From Branchiostoma floridae (lineage: Eukaryota; Chordata; Leptocardii; Amphioxiformes; Branchiostomatidae), in contig NC_049980.1 in the NCBI RefSeq assembly GCF_000003815.2, positions 31,325,470-31,389,469 on the forward strand: DNA of 64,000 bases, read 5' to 3'. The translations under genes and the position numbers were made by a program. This document shows positions 27,001 to 34,800 of this stretch, piece by piece. The notes under the pieces are model-generated. The model was given only the letters and a program-made list of their open reading frames with translations. It made no database searches and was not told the DNA's origin. Position 1 is the stretch's first letter. Every line of letters starts with the position of its first letter.

Positions 27001-28769
27001 TGCACTGATGTAACCGTGATATCACTCTCGTCGTGTTTTCTGTAGGTACAAGGTTCAGTTGCTGGAAGCCAAATTGAGAAAGTCTTTTATAAAATGTCTT
27101 AAAGCACGTGGACCAGGAGTACAGTACTTTGCACTGATGTAACCGTGATGTCGCTTTGTGTTTTCTGTAGGTACAAGGTTCAGTTGCTGGAAGGAACTTA
27201 AGAAAGTCTTTCAAAAGTCTTAAAGCATTGGGAGGAAACGTGATATCACCTTGTGTTTTTTGTAGGTACAAGGTTCAGTTGCTGGAAGCGAACGAGCGGA
27301 TATCCAAGTACCAGCAGGTCCAGGAGAAGGAGAGTAAACGGAGCGTGGAGAAACAACTGGAGGAACTCAGACAACTCCAGGTAAGGAGTGCTCATTCTCA
27401 CCTTTTTAGCAATGGCACATTCTGTGGTGTATTTAAACAATTCATCGAGCCCCTGCCAGACATCCATCCTACTATTTTGCAGAGGAAAATGTTGAGGAAA
27501 ACTTTAACCTACATTTTGTTTATTATGGATTAGAACTATTTGTTTTGTCAGATACCTGTAAGAATTAACTTGATTCAGGCTTGTAGATTGTTTAAGATAA
27601 TTTTTACAACCAGTCTTCAAGCTTTGATTTTGAATAAGAAATGACTGATTGATTGCATTGGCAATAGTGTCATTACATCTGTCATCCTTACTATGAATGC
27701 AATCTTGTATCATTGTATCCTGAACTGTTTAATGAAATTAGTGTACAGTTCTTAAGAAAAACTGTAATCAAACCTATAAGCAAAAGTATAGTTCTGTTAC
27801 GGAGAATGTCTCATTCAGTGATTTTCCCCCCTGCAGGACCAGTTGAGTCGAGAGCGGCACCAGTGGGAGAAGCAGAAGAAGAGGAAGGAGCGGGAACTGC
27901 AGAAGGAGGTGGAGTCCCTGGAGGAGGAGCGGTCCGAGTTCCAGCGCGAGAGAGAACACTTCCGTGTGAACGCGCACCACCACCACCACTCCACCAGAGA
28001 CATGGGGAACAGTGGTTCGCAGGGACAGTACCGGTCGGTGTCCAGCGCCAGCTACGGCGAGGAGGATATCTGGATTGTAAGGACTACCGGCGAGGGGAGC
28101 GACAACGACGGATCTTCTTCCAGTGCCTTCTACCCGAGCCCGGTTTCCGACAGCGGACTGTCAAACGAGACGCCGCCGGGCACGCTCGAGAGGCACAGCT
28201 CGACGGCCTCCCTCTCGCGCAAGACGAGCTCCAAACACATCCACGAAGTGCCTCCGCATCTCATGAGCGCCACCAACCAGGAAGCAATACGGCAGCGGCC
28301 GAAGAGCCCCCCCTTCAAGCAGCAGCTTCCCCTGAAGCTGGCCAGTCACAGCAACCTGCAGCAGCCGCTGGTGACCAACAACAACGTGCGGCCGCAGAGC
28401 GTCAGTCCGGGACAGCAGCAGATGATACCAAAGAAACTCTCCAACAACAGCGGGTCGAGCCTGCACTCCGGCGGCTCGGGGTCTAGTCTACATTCCACCG
28501 GAAGCTCCCAAACGAGCCCCAACCGGGGGCCATCACAGAGAAACTCTCCTCCGGGTTCTACCCAGAGACATTCTCCCCCACAGGAGCAGCAACAGCAGGT
28601 TATCCCGGGAAAGCTGGTGTCCAGCACGACCGTAGTGGCGCACAGTCGGACTCACAGCCTCCCGGCATACTCGCATTACGACCAGCACAGCCCGCCCCCA
28701 CACAACAACAACGAGGAACCGCCGGTTACCACGCCCACCTCCCCGGAACAGAAGGTCATCTACTTCTGA
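1..28769 (+). CDS. Lbc-family Rho guanine-nucleotide exchange factor (DH-PH), 5'-partial
   Basis: This gene activates Rho GTPases: the DH domain catalyses GDP/GTP exchange and the adjoining PH domain supports it. Exons with consistent phases are 1-96, 1270-1387, 1686-1735, 2050-2169, 2544-2625, 3073-3158, 3627-3807, 4280-4357, 4828-4901, 5264-5296, 5635-5716, 6089-6256, 7845-8017, 9597-9665 (less certain), 12362-12452, 17581-17639, 19562-19609, 21202-21236, 27266-27380 and 27837-28769, with TGA at 28767. The DH motif QRITQYPLVIDAIIKRTK and the PH stretch LLVREVANEERSLFLIS are diagnostic of the ARHGEF2/ARHGEF18/ARHGEF28/AKAP13 group. The long C-terminal coiled coil is also typical of that group. 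The start, any zinc finger and the first half of DH lie outside the window. I cannot tell which vertebrate member is closest; amphioxus may have a single pro-orthologue. Confidence 0.88.
426..502. repeat. Perfect-type hairpin (29-bp arms)
   Basis: Arms 426-454 and 474-502 are inverted copies (AATACAACACGGTGTATTCC against its complement) with one mismatch and a 19-base loop. It lies in the first Rho GEF intron. It is probably a small foldback element or the fused ends of a MITE. Confidence 0.7.
614..730 (+). mobile_element. SINE body fragment
   Basis: This resembles the middle of the full SINE at 26140-26439, sharing CCAAAGACTTTAAAAA, the GCACTTAGCACT block and AAGAGTATGG. The tRNA-like head is missing. 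Confidence 0.6.
951..1137. mobile_element. MITE, CTGTAAATGC family, copy 1
   Basis: The ends are TACTGTAAATGCAGAAATG and AACTTAAATGCATTTACAGTA in inverted orientation. The outer TA on each side fits a Tc1/mariner-like TA target duplication. The interior is a run of inverted GTTCGCGG/CCGCGAAC blocks. It has no coding capacity. Confidence 0.85.
2675..2730 (+). mobile_element. tRNA-like SINE head (weak)
   Basis: The run GCATAGTCTAGTGGTTAGCA resembles a Pol III A box. The B box downstream is degenerate (GAGGTTTGGAC). It is probably a decayed SINE rather than a tRNA gene. Confidence 0.35.
3285..3450 (-). mobile_element. SINE body fragment, reverse orientation
   Basis: The complement matches the 3' part of the SINE at 26140-26439: AAGACTTTAAAAATGG, the TTAGCACTCAGCA block, AAGAGTATGGAAGTTAAACA, then GCCCCCTGCTGTAGTGA. 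Confidence 0.65.
3451..3600. mobile_element. Fragment of the CAGGGCTCGAAATACC MITE family
   Basis: GTGCAGGTAA and TTACCTGCACC blocks and the terminal TATTTTGAGCCCTG resemble the intact element at 52477-52836. It lies immediately before the PH-domain exon at 3627. Confidence 0.55.
4280..5716 (+). other. Post-PH charged helical segment of the Rho GEF
   Basis: Exons 4280-4357, 4828-4901, 5264-5296 and 5635-5716 encode a Glu/Lys/Arg-rich helical stretch (KSETEEERKITEARTAKMNQ and then DREVNHHLQEKMKALAGL). It matches in position the regulatory region that follows PH in GEF-H1/p115-type proteins. The exon at 5264-5296 is only 33 nt and phase-neutral, so it could be skipped without breaking the frame. 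Confidence 0.75.
7380..7770 (+). mobile_element. SINE copy with its 3' part tandemly repeated
   Basis: The SINE body (GCACTGAGCACATACTGAGAA, then AAGAGTATGG) is followed by three tandem versions of the segment containing GTGGACTAGTCCCCTGCTGT, each about 100 bp. Confidence 0.6.
8100..8365 (+). repeat. Two tandem partial copies of the upstream Rho GEF exon end with donor site
   Basis: The 3' end of exon 7845-8017 (coding HSKSDSVSPTEQEHRSFK plus donor) recurs at about 8112-8187, still open and with donor AAG|GTGCGT, and again at about 8298-8360, degraded. The intervening intron sequence (GAGTGGCAG...GGAATATTTCTAACT) is repeated with them. Confidence 0.8.
9050..9596 (+). repeat. Duplicated acceptor region before exon 9597
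   Basis: The block GTTGCTCGGTGGCCTTTCCT with a following acceptor occurs at 9195-9221 and 9571-9596. The preceding sequence (GATGAAATTATTCA, ACTGCCTTTTTCATG, GTGTGATGATATTTTCCTG) is also duplicated. The second copy is interrupted by the MITE at 9307-9506. Confidence 0.7.
9307..9506. mobile_element. 200-bp MITE, CTAGTTCACCTT ends
   Basis: The termini are CTAGTTCACCTTTATCCG and CGGATGAAGGTGAACTAG, inverted. It is inserted into one copy of a local duplication, which shows the original empty sequence next to it. Confidence 0.8.
9764..10039. mobile_element. Inner Harbinger-like MITE nested in the outer one
   Basis: The ends AGCCCCCTTTACAAATCAAG and CTTGATTTGTAAAGGGGGCT are inverted and flanked by TTA (9761-9763 and 10040-10042). 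The interior is partly an N-gap (9810-9938). The same left end occurs at 44174. Confidence 0.8.
9810..9938. other. Assembly gap (N)
   Basis: This run of 129 N lies inside the inner Harbinger-like MITE. Confidence 0.99.
10477..10642. mobile_element. Foldback element, AGCCTGGATGCCAGACTG ends
   Basis: AGCCTGGATGCCAGACTGTT and AACAGTCTGGCATTCAAGCT are inverted ends. The interior has CAGGGTCT/AGACCCTG-type complementary blocks. Related pieces occur at 15925-16060, 32690-32860 and 60720-61200. Confidence 0.65.
13500..13740. repeat. Low-complexity repeat with CGCTTTACG blocks
   Basis: GGGGTGATTAGGATAATG occurs twice (near 13505 and 13704). Between them ACGCTTTACG-like motifs recur several times. 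It has no coding support and is probably a decayed element. Confidence 0.45.
14281..14311. repeat. Short perfect hairpin
   Basis: GAAAATAACTCAAAG and CTTTGAGTTATTTTC form a 15-bp stem around a one-base centre within intron 12453-17580. It is too short for a microRNA precursor. The function is unknown. Confidence 0.6.
15278..15475. mobile_element. MITE, CTGTAAATGC family, copy 2
   Basis: TACTGTAAATGCAGAAATG at the left and AACTTAAATGCATTTACAGTA at the right, with the same interior order as the 951 copy. It is followed within 20 bases by an assembly gap. Confidence 0.82.
15493..15592. other. Assembly gap (N)
   Basis: This run of 100 N begins shortly after the MITE at 15278-15475. Confidence 0.99.
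15925..16060 (+). repeat. Tandem repeat of about 39-bp units
   Basis: GGCCCTGGAAACAGTCTGGC followed by an ATACAGGCTACC block is repeated three to four times. The unit equals one end of the foldback family at 10477-10642. Confidence 0.7.
17212..17394. mobile_element. MITE, CTGTAAATGC family, decayed copy
   Basis: ACATGTAAATGTAGAAATG, then GTTTTCGCAGTGGCCACTTC and TTTTTCCCGCTACTGCGAA follow the order of the intact copies. The right terminus is lost. Confidence 0.65.
18085..18650 (+). repeat. Two direct copies of a 285-bp sequence
   Basis: GTGTGAATCAGTAACCAGGG to CACACTGACAGGTGCTACAC with a following CACCCCTGTCCTTGCCT block occurs at 18090-18370 and again at 18378-18650, with scattered differences. 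Confidence 0.75.
19936..20560. mobile_element. Foldback MITEs, two and a half tandem copies
   Basis: Arms AAGCAGAGGTTAGGCTCCTG and their complement (GGAGCCTAACCTCTGCTT type) flank GGGCTTTCTGTTTTGT and its complement. Copies lie at about 19936-20130 and 20179-20400, with a right half at 20495-20560. Confidence 0.72.
20736..20930. mobile_element. MITE, CTGTAAATGC family, decayed copy
   Basis: It begins CACTGTAAAACTCGAAACG and ends AAATGAATTTACAGTA, with the internal GTTCGCGGCAGTTTTA block. It is diverged from the other copies. Confidence 0.65.
21273..21669. mobile_element. MULE-like MITE with exact 10-bp target duplication
   Basis: The inverted ends are AGCCTGGTTACCAAACCCC and GGGGTATGGAATCCAGGCT. 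Both sides carry ATTACTACAT (21263-21272 and 21670-21679). A 9-11 bp duplication is typical of Mutator-like elements. It has no coding capacity. Confidence 0.75.
22500..22975 (+). repeat. Direct repeat pair of about 110 bp
   Basis: GGGCTGCGAAGTGGAG, TTTATGAAGGATT and GAAACAAGTCTGTGACTG occur in this order at 22527-22590 and at 22876-22955. Confidence 0.65.
24179..24760 (+). repeat. Minisatellite of about 60 bp built on a MITE end
   Basis: The unit contains GGTGGTCCTTATGTAGAGGT, TACAGGTTTGACTGTATAT and CAATGGCCAGG. At least eight more or less complete units are visible. GTTTGACTGTA is also the terminal sequence of the MITE at 50582-51070. Confidence 0.75.
24958..25856. mobile_element. Possible MITE with CAGGGCTGTCTCC ends
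   Basis: CAGGGCTGTCTCCAAGACCC at the left and GGTGCTGGAGACAACCCTG at the right are inverted. Related ends occur near 14350 and 35564. No target duplication is evident, so the limits are uncertain. Confidence 0.45.
25757..26035 (+). repeat. Direct repeat of about 100 bp
   Basis: TTCAGTTTCATGTCACGAAC to GGGTGCTGGAGACAACCCTG occurs at 25757-25853 and again at 25935-26032. Confidence 0.75.
26121..27265 (+). repeat. Array of duplicated 3' splice sites of Rho GEF exon 27266
   Basis: The acceptor plus first exon bases (TTCTGTAG|GTACAAGGTTCAG with TTGCTGGAAG) recurs near 26126, 26549, 26670, 26819, 26932, 27044 and 27170 before the functional site at 27265. Spacing is 95 to 150 bp apart from the SINE insertion. 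The intervening sequence (CTTTGCACTGATGTAACCGT) is repeated as well. Confidence 0.82.
26140..26439 (+). mobile_element. Full-length tRNA-derived SINE with 11-bp target duplication
   Basis: Pol III A box TGGCCTAGTGGTTAGAG (26155-26171) and B box AGTTCGATCCC (26203-26213) form a tRNA-like head. A body of about 210 bp follows, ending in TTAACTTTAAC. ACAAGGTTCAG flanks both sides (26129-26139 and 26440-26450). Truncated relatives lie at 614-730, 3285-3450 and 7380-7770. Confidence 0.85.
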
Positions 28770-30802
28770 TTGAACAAGTCATGATTGAGTGTAAGTAACC
28801 TCAGCTTCTCCTGTTGAATCAGTTAGTTCTAACTTTTCATATCCTCTTTCCACTAGGACGGCGCTCTCGCCGCGCTGTCTGCGACCTAAAAGTTGTCAGA
28901 TCGCTCAACGAATTGTGTAGAAAAGAAACAAATCTTTTTACACTTTGTGTGTTTTGTTGTCTTCTTAGTCACTTTTATTACGTTTTGTATGAAGGTTACA
29001 CATATCCTATTAAGGTCGCAGTGGGAGCGCAGCGCAATCGCTGTCTAGTGGAAAGGTGACTAGTAATTTCAAGTTTGTCTCCAGCATTGAAGTTTTTGTC
29101 TTTGGGAGAAGAGATGCTGTCCCAGTCACTAACCTTGAAGTGGCCTTTGAGCCTCGTTATGTAGTGAAATTGACTAAGAGAAAAAACGAAATCACTTCCA
29201 CGTGTTTTGGGGCTCTGACATGACCATTCAGTTTCTGTCCTCCTTTGAAATTCCGGAATAAGCAAAGTGGACTTATTACGTTTATTACGTTTTAGATCAT
29301 TACATTGTCATTTAATGGTGAACTGTACATGTAAAGCTTTATCATTTATTAAATGTAAAGAAAAAAGTTGTAGTGCTTTGGTATGTTTCAATCATCTTTA
29401 TCAGTCATTTATCTCTTTGGTACAGCTTTTCAGTATTACATTTGGCAGAACTCACGGTGCACTACTTACATACATTTTATTGAACCCATGCCAACAATTA
29501 TGTCATTGTTTCTCTACAGGATCTGCAGCCAGACAAGTGTTGCATCCACCTGCAATATGCATCATACCTGCTAGAGGGCTCTGCTGTCCTTGGAGATATG
29601 CAAAGATTGTAGTATGGCCAAAGCAAAATGAAAAATGGCAAAAGCTTCTTAGTGTTACTCCAATATTGTATCAAAATAATCACTTAGAGATGTGATATTC
29701 TTTAGAGATGTAAATAATTTCGAAGTTATATAGTCTAAAAGTTATACTGATTGTATTTTACTATATTCATCATTCTTCTTGTTGATATGATTTTTTCGTT
29801 GTTGGATTTGATATGTAAATCATTGCAAGTCCCTGCCTTATTGTTTGTATTTCTGTCGTGTAAGACATGTAAGCCCAGTAGAGCTACTTATTATAAGTCA
29901 AAACCAAGTGTAATGGCAACTGACTGCAGAGGCTAGTTTTTATGCTTAATAAGTTATCATTTAATGGGATTTAGTCTGTCCAAAAAACTTCAGCGTATGT
30001 GGTTCTACTTCCGTACCATATTATATCCCAGTGGAACCATATTGGGTATATCCTTGGATGAGCAAGGATTGCCACATGCTTAGCTTGTGTATTTCAACTT
30101 CTATGTGCCCCATATTACTACCGACAAATTTGATACCAAGTATACATGTAGGTCCATAGATACCAAAGTATTATGTACACTTCCGTTTAATTTAATACTT
30201 CACCGCAAAGACGAGGAGCGATTTTAGTTTTCAAGTTCGTAGCGTAAAATAATGATGCTTAAAGCTGCTGAAAAGTGTGTTAGTTTTGAACTTGTACTAG
30301 TTGATGCTGCCAAATGTACAATGTACATTCGCCCCAAAACAACTATAATACTGAGAGGTGTGCAGCTTGTGATGCTTCCAACATAGGTCGAGGTTTACTT
30401 TTAGCTGGTTGCCATTTCTCAGTAAATTACATTGGAGAAATTCAGCATATTACAGACAAATATAAAACTTAGATGTGCTCAGACCTCTTGTTGTTTCTTC
30501 TGATGACATGATATGTTAGAAATATACTCTGGGAGTAAGTAACAAGAGTCAGACTCGGGTTCAAAGGATAAAGGTCATACGTTGTATTGACCTGTGATCG
30601 TATACATGTACGTGAAGGCACATGTATCCTCTGACATCATTATTTACAGTGATGTTTCCGCAAATATTTGTGTAAACATTTACGATATACTGCTAGTCCC
30701 TAGGACAGGAGACAAACAATAAGTGCTACTTAGTCTCGATTTGTAGCTATGATGAAATCTTGTACCCGAATGTCTAGAGCAATGCTGAGGGATTACTACA
30801 CC
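28770..30802 (+). other. 3' flank/UTR of the Rho GEF and intergenic spacer
   Basis: After the stop codon there is no supported coding sequence. The stretch holds a MITE at 28846-29055, then AT-rich sequence with short meaningless open frames. I saw no clean AATAAA signal on the + strand here, so the transcript end is undefined. The spacer ends where the duplicated MCM3AP block begins at about 30803. Confidence 0.55.
28846..29055. mobile_element. 210-bp MITE in the Rho GEF 3' flank
   Basis: CTTTCCACTAGGACGGCGCT and CGCTGTCTAGTGGAAAG are inverted ends 77 bases after the stop codon. The interior contains GTCGCAGTGGGAGCGCAGCG. It could be transcribed within the 3'UTR. Confidence 0.75.
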
Positions 30803-30988
30803 ACCAGTGCCAATAGCACACTGGATGGCGGCAACGTAAACTCGGACCATTCCATTGTGAATATAGTAAAAAAACCTAGGTGCTCCCGGTCTGTATGATA
30901 CTGTAATTTACAAGGTAATTATTTGCTTGTGTGCTGACTGAAGGAAAATCGCATAGAGGACGACAACTTGGATTGATTAAATTCCACC

Positions 30989-30994
30989 TTTATT
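30989..30994 (-). terminator. Candidate polyadenylation signal of MCM3AP copy A
   Basis: AATAAA on the minus strand (TTTATT on plus) lies about 830 nt after the stop. The equivalent site in unit B is at 58413-58418. The motif is common in AT-rich sequence, so support is modest. Confidence 0.35.
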
Positions 30995-31824
30995 TCATCT
31001 TCCTGTGTGTTTGTGCTTTGTACTTATTTTTTAGGTACCCCAATCTAATCTCTTGGTTCATGAACAGGCCTGCTTCATTTTTCTTGATTTAAAAAAAATG
31101 TCCATGTATTGGAAACATTAAATGGTTGAGGAAAATCCTAGATACATGTATTAAAATTTTGCCATTTTTAAATGCACTTACTGTTTAATTTTAGTCTCCA
31201 CTGTCGTTTAGTTCCTCTGCTTAGTCATATTCTGTATAGACTGACAGTACTAGAACCTGTAATGTTCAAAACTAAAGAAACATTAAACAAGCTTAGCATG
31301 CAATTTTTGAGGCTCCAGTTGCAGCATTTGGATCCAGCACAGGATTCCAGTTCTGTACTTTTTCTCTAGTATTTCCTGTAGAAATCCAAGAAATTAAATT
31401 GTTGTGCCCTTTTTCCTTACAAAGCAGACAATATTTCATCTAATGTACAGTCATGTAGTTTTCTATGAACAAGAGAAATCAATTAACTTTTCTTCCATAA
31501 TCTTCTAAAATGAAAATTCATCTAATAGTATGATAATCAGAATGGACTCTTCCACTGTTTGCAAGTACTGATGAACTAAATCATTGCCTTAGACAATGGT
31601 CACAATTCTCACAAACCAGTACTCAGCCACTTTTTGCAAAAAATTAGTATCTAATACAGATTGTTTTGTACACAAATACGTTTGTGACTAATTTTTTTCC
31701 TTAAATCTGTAGTGTGTCTTGCATTTAATACTTTTCCACCAACTGCCCGACGGGGCCCCAGTTTACAAATGTGACTCTAGCATTACTGGTGGAACATTTC
31801 ATGGCTGTGGCTGTGATAACTTTT

Positions 31825-34800
31825 TCATGAGTACTGGAAGTGTTTGGCTTGGAAGTCCCCCATGTCCAACAGGGAGTTCAGTCTGAGCTCCGACAAGCGG
31901 AAGTCTCTCTTCCCGGCAGCGATTCTCCATCTCAACTCCTCCAGATTCTCCTCCAGGGACAGTCTTCGGGGCTGGGCAGTCAGATCCAGGCGGTCTGGAC
32001 CGGGGGGGCTCGGCGGTGGGTCTCTCTGGAAGGAGAAAGATCATGGGGGTACATTTTTGAGTCAATGTTTTAGATTAGTATTAGAAGTCCTCTTACTATC
32101 ACCGGGCAGGCTGCATACTTTTTTTACAACTTTTGTTTTTGTAATTGCCTGTACTTGTATAATACGTATCAAACTTAACTGTCTGGAAGGAGATGTTTAA
32201 AAGAACACCTGCAGATACATGTATACCAAATGTGCAAAAGTTATGTTTGACAGGTTGTTCAGTGTAATATAACCAGCTGCTGCAGTGCTGTTGTGTTATG
32301 CCTGGAGGCTGTTAAACCAGCTATAAAATGTATATAGATACAGATACACACAGAAATCCTCTCAATGTCACCATTTCTCAATATTAATGTCACTATCTTT
32401 ATGCCTGTACTTAACAGGTTAATATAGGCTATTCATCATCGTTAAAAACACAATCTTTATGGGGCAACACCCACCATGTCCTCTGGTGAACTGAAAGGAG
32501 AGACCCCTGGTGGCTGGTGCTGGTACTGCCCATCCTCCACATAAACCTGCAGCTGGTCTTCATAGCTGGGGAGAATAACAGAGAAACATTGGAAGGGGAG
32601 CTTGACAACAATTACCAGTACGGATGTAAAACTAAACCTGAAGGCAGCTAATCTTCAACACAAAGAGCATGTCAACTGTACATTGTACATCTGACACCTG
32701 GATGCCAGACTGTCTACACAGGCTGGTGCATCTGCTTTTCTCAGAATGTTTTAAACTTGGGGGGCTGTTGTAAAATTTCCTTGGGTGCATGTTGGCACTG
32801 GAGCCCAGAAGCTGGCCTGTGTAGGCCCTGGAAACAGACATCTATAGGCTATACTTCTGATTGTATCTCCTGTCGTTTACAGATCTGCAGTTATAGTACA
32901 TTGTTGGTTAGTAACAGGCATAGTATGCATATAATGTACCTTTGTATCAGACATCAATGATGCTTTTAGTTCTATCACCTTTTTGTCTGCACCCTCTCCT
33001 GAGCAATTTTCTTCCTGAGTTCCTCTGCCTTCCTGATGAGTGCAGATACTGCAGGGGACAACTTGTCCTCCAGCTTCAGGTCTCCATCTAATAGGGAGAA
33101 CCACTCAGTGAAATATAAAAGTCACCTCGAACAAGTTAGCGCCGATACATTCAACTACAACGTACATTCAATCCTTGAGCAAGATTGGATAAGTTTTCTA
33201 AAATTCACTTGTCCAAACCAACTTGTCCGGACATTGACCAATGCTTGATGCTATGACTGTGAAAGGTGACAAGTATATCAAAATTTCTCTCAATATGGAA
33301 AAATCTTACTTGCCCGATCCGACAAATGGGGTAGGAGATGCACTTGCCCAGTCAGCACTTTCATTTGTCTTGGACAATTGGGCTAACAGGCTTGTCCGAC
33401 CCTGCCTTGAGAAACAAAATAATAACATCTACATGGGTATGAATAATTCCATTGTTTAAACCGACATATATTTGTAGGCCACTGACCTGTGGTGTCTGCT
33501 GTACTAGTATCTGTGGTCTCCACTCTGGACAGCTCCTGATGTTTCTTCCTCACACTCTGCTGTGTTGCAACAACCAAACTATACAGAAATACAAAATAAC
33601 AGTTATTCCAACACACACCATTGAATCATAAACAGGGCATACATTTCTATGAATTGTATTGGCATTGACACATTCACACATAATATATTATATATATTAA
33701 TGTAGTCTATAGTATGATTCAGTCTTTGATCCACTGTCAATCATTTAGGAGCAAGAATCTGATTTACATTTTGGAGTCAAGTTGGGAAAAAAGCTTCAAA
33801 CATGAAAAGTTTTGAAAGAAGGCATTTTTTTACAGAACAGTAATGTTAAGGTTAAGTTCTCTCAGTAGCTTTCTAACAAAACATCAAGGTTGTTGCGCCG
33901 CAAATGCACACACATGTGCAACAACACAATTGTAGCGCACCGCAGGACTAGGGTTAAGGTTAAGTTCTCTCAGTATCTTTCCAACAAAACATCAAGGTTT
34001 TTGAACGTTATATATGAGATATGCAGCAGCATACAGCCCAGCTTACCTGTGTGGCTGCTCCAGTACTTCAGCTGAAGTGTTCCCCACTGCAGCCCTCCAC
34101 TCCGGGGGCTGGGTGAAGCCTGACAGCTCCTCGGGGAGGTAGTGTACAGTCAGCACACTGCCGTCTGGGGAGCAACAATGGAAGGGCCATTCTGTTAATA
34201 GTTTGATTGTTTTCGAAAACAGGGCATTAAGGGATATGAAGTTGATGGGGGATGGTTTCATATTGAAACCACTAGCGTCAACATGATATCCTTGAAAAAA
34301 CAACAACATACAGACATAGGTAATACTGTAATTCCTGATTTTTTCAATGTACTGTTATGTTCACGGTTTTCACTGTGACGACTGTAACGTGAACTTATCA
34401 TTACCGATAACAAATAATTCACAGACTTTTTTTATGTGCCCTTGCCACGACAGTGAGCATTTAGTTCCGAGAACAAGTTAAATTTTCTCAGACCGTGAAA
34501 GTTTGGTACCGAGAAGACAAAGTGAATTACAGTACCCTGCGGATAAAAATTAACTACATAATTTTCTAACGACATTTCTGTGACTGCCTGATCTTTCTCT
34601 GGACAAAGCTGATTAAGTTTATATGCCCCGTCATAACGGTTCACTCGTTGGATTAAAGTGAAGTGAGTGAATAGATAAAAAAATCTACTCCAGTCACAAA
34701 CCGTGATGAGGGAGATATAAACTCAGTCACACATGGCAACTTATATTACTTGAATGTACAGTAACTGTTATTAAAACAAGAAAGCTGAATGCTAAGAGAT

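Larger units (their letters stand above)
21237..27265 (+). other. 6-kb Rho GEF intron
   Basis: The intron holds, in order, a MULE-like MITE, a direct repeat pair, a minisatellite, a possible CAGGGCTGTC element, a 100-bp direct repeat, a SINE and the acceptor array. No additional exon is supported. Confidence 0.6.
19562..28769 (+). other. C-terminal coiled coil and low-complexity tail of the Rho GEF
   Basis: Exons 19562-19609 and 21202-21236 open the coil (ISSVTNLIDYLCRLQ, then STISQQDTALER). Exon 27266-27380 and the first part of 27837-28769 carry the long Glu/Arg/Gln coil (QEKESKRSVEKQLEELRQ, then RERELQKEVESLEEERSEF). The rest of the last exon is unstructured: a run of five His, Ser/Gly and Asn/Gln-rich stretches and several Ser-Pro sites, ending KVIYF and TGA at 28767-28769. 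The coil is the dimerisation and scaffold region in this family. Base composition of the last exon is markedly GC-rich against AT-rich flanks. Confidence 0.82.

Noticed and set aside
27986..28000. Run of five His codons as a metal-binding site
   Set aside because: It lies in a low-complexity tail with many single-residue runs; no structured context supports metal binding.
27713..28486. 257-codon + strand frame
   Set aside because: It overlaps the Rho GEF last exon in another frame; its Glu/Ala/Arg richness is caused by the GC-rich coding sequence of the real frame.
28856..29059. Additional Rho GEF exon after an acceptor-like CTTTCCACTAG
   Set aside because: The acceptor-like sequence is the left end of a MITE and the gene already has a stop codon at 28769.
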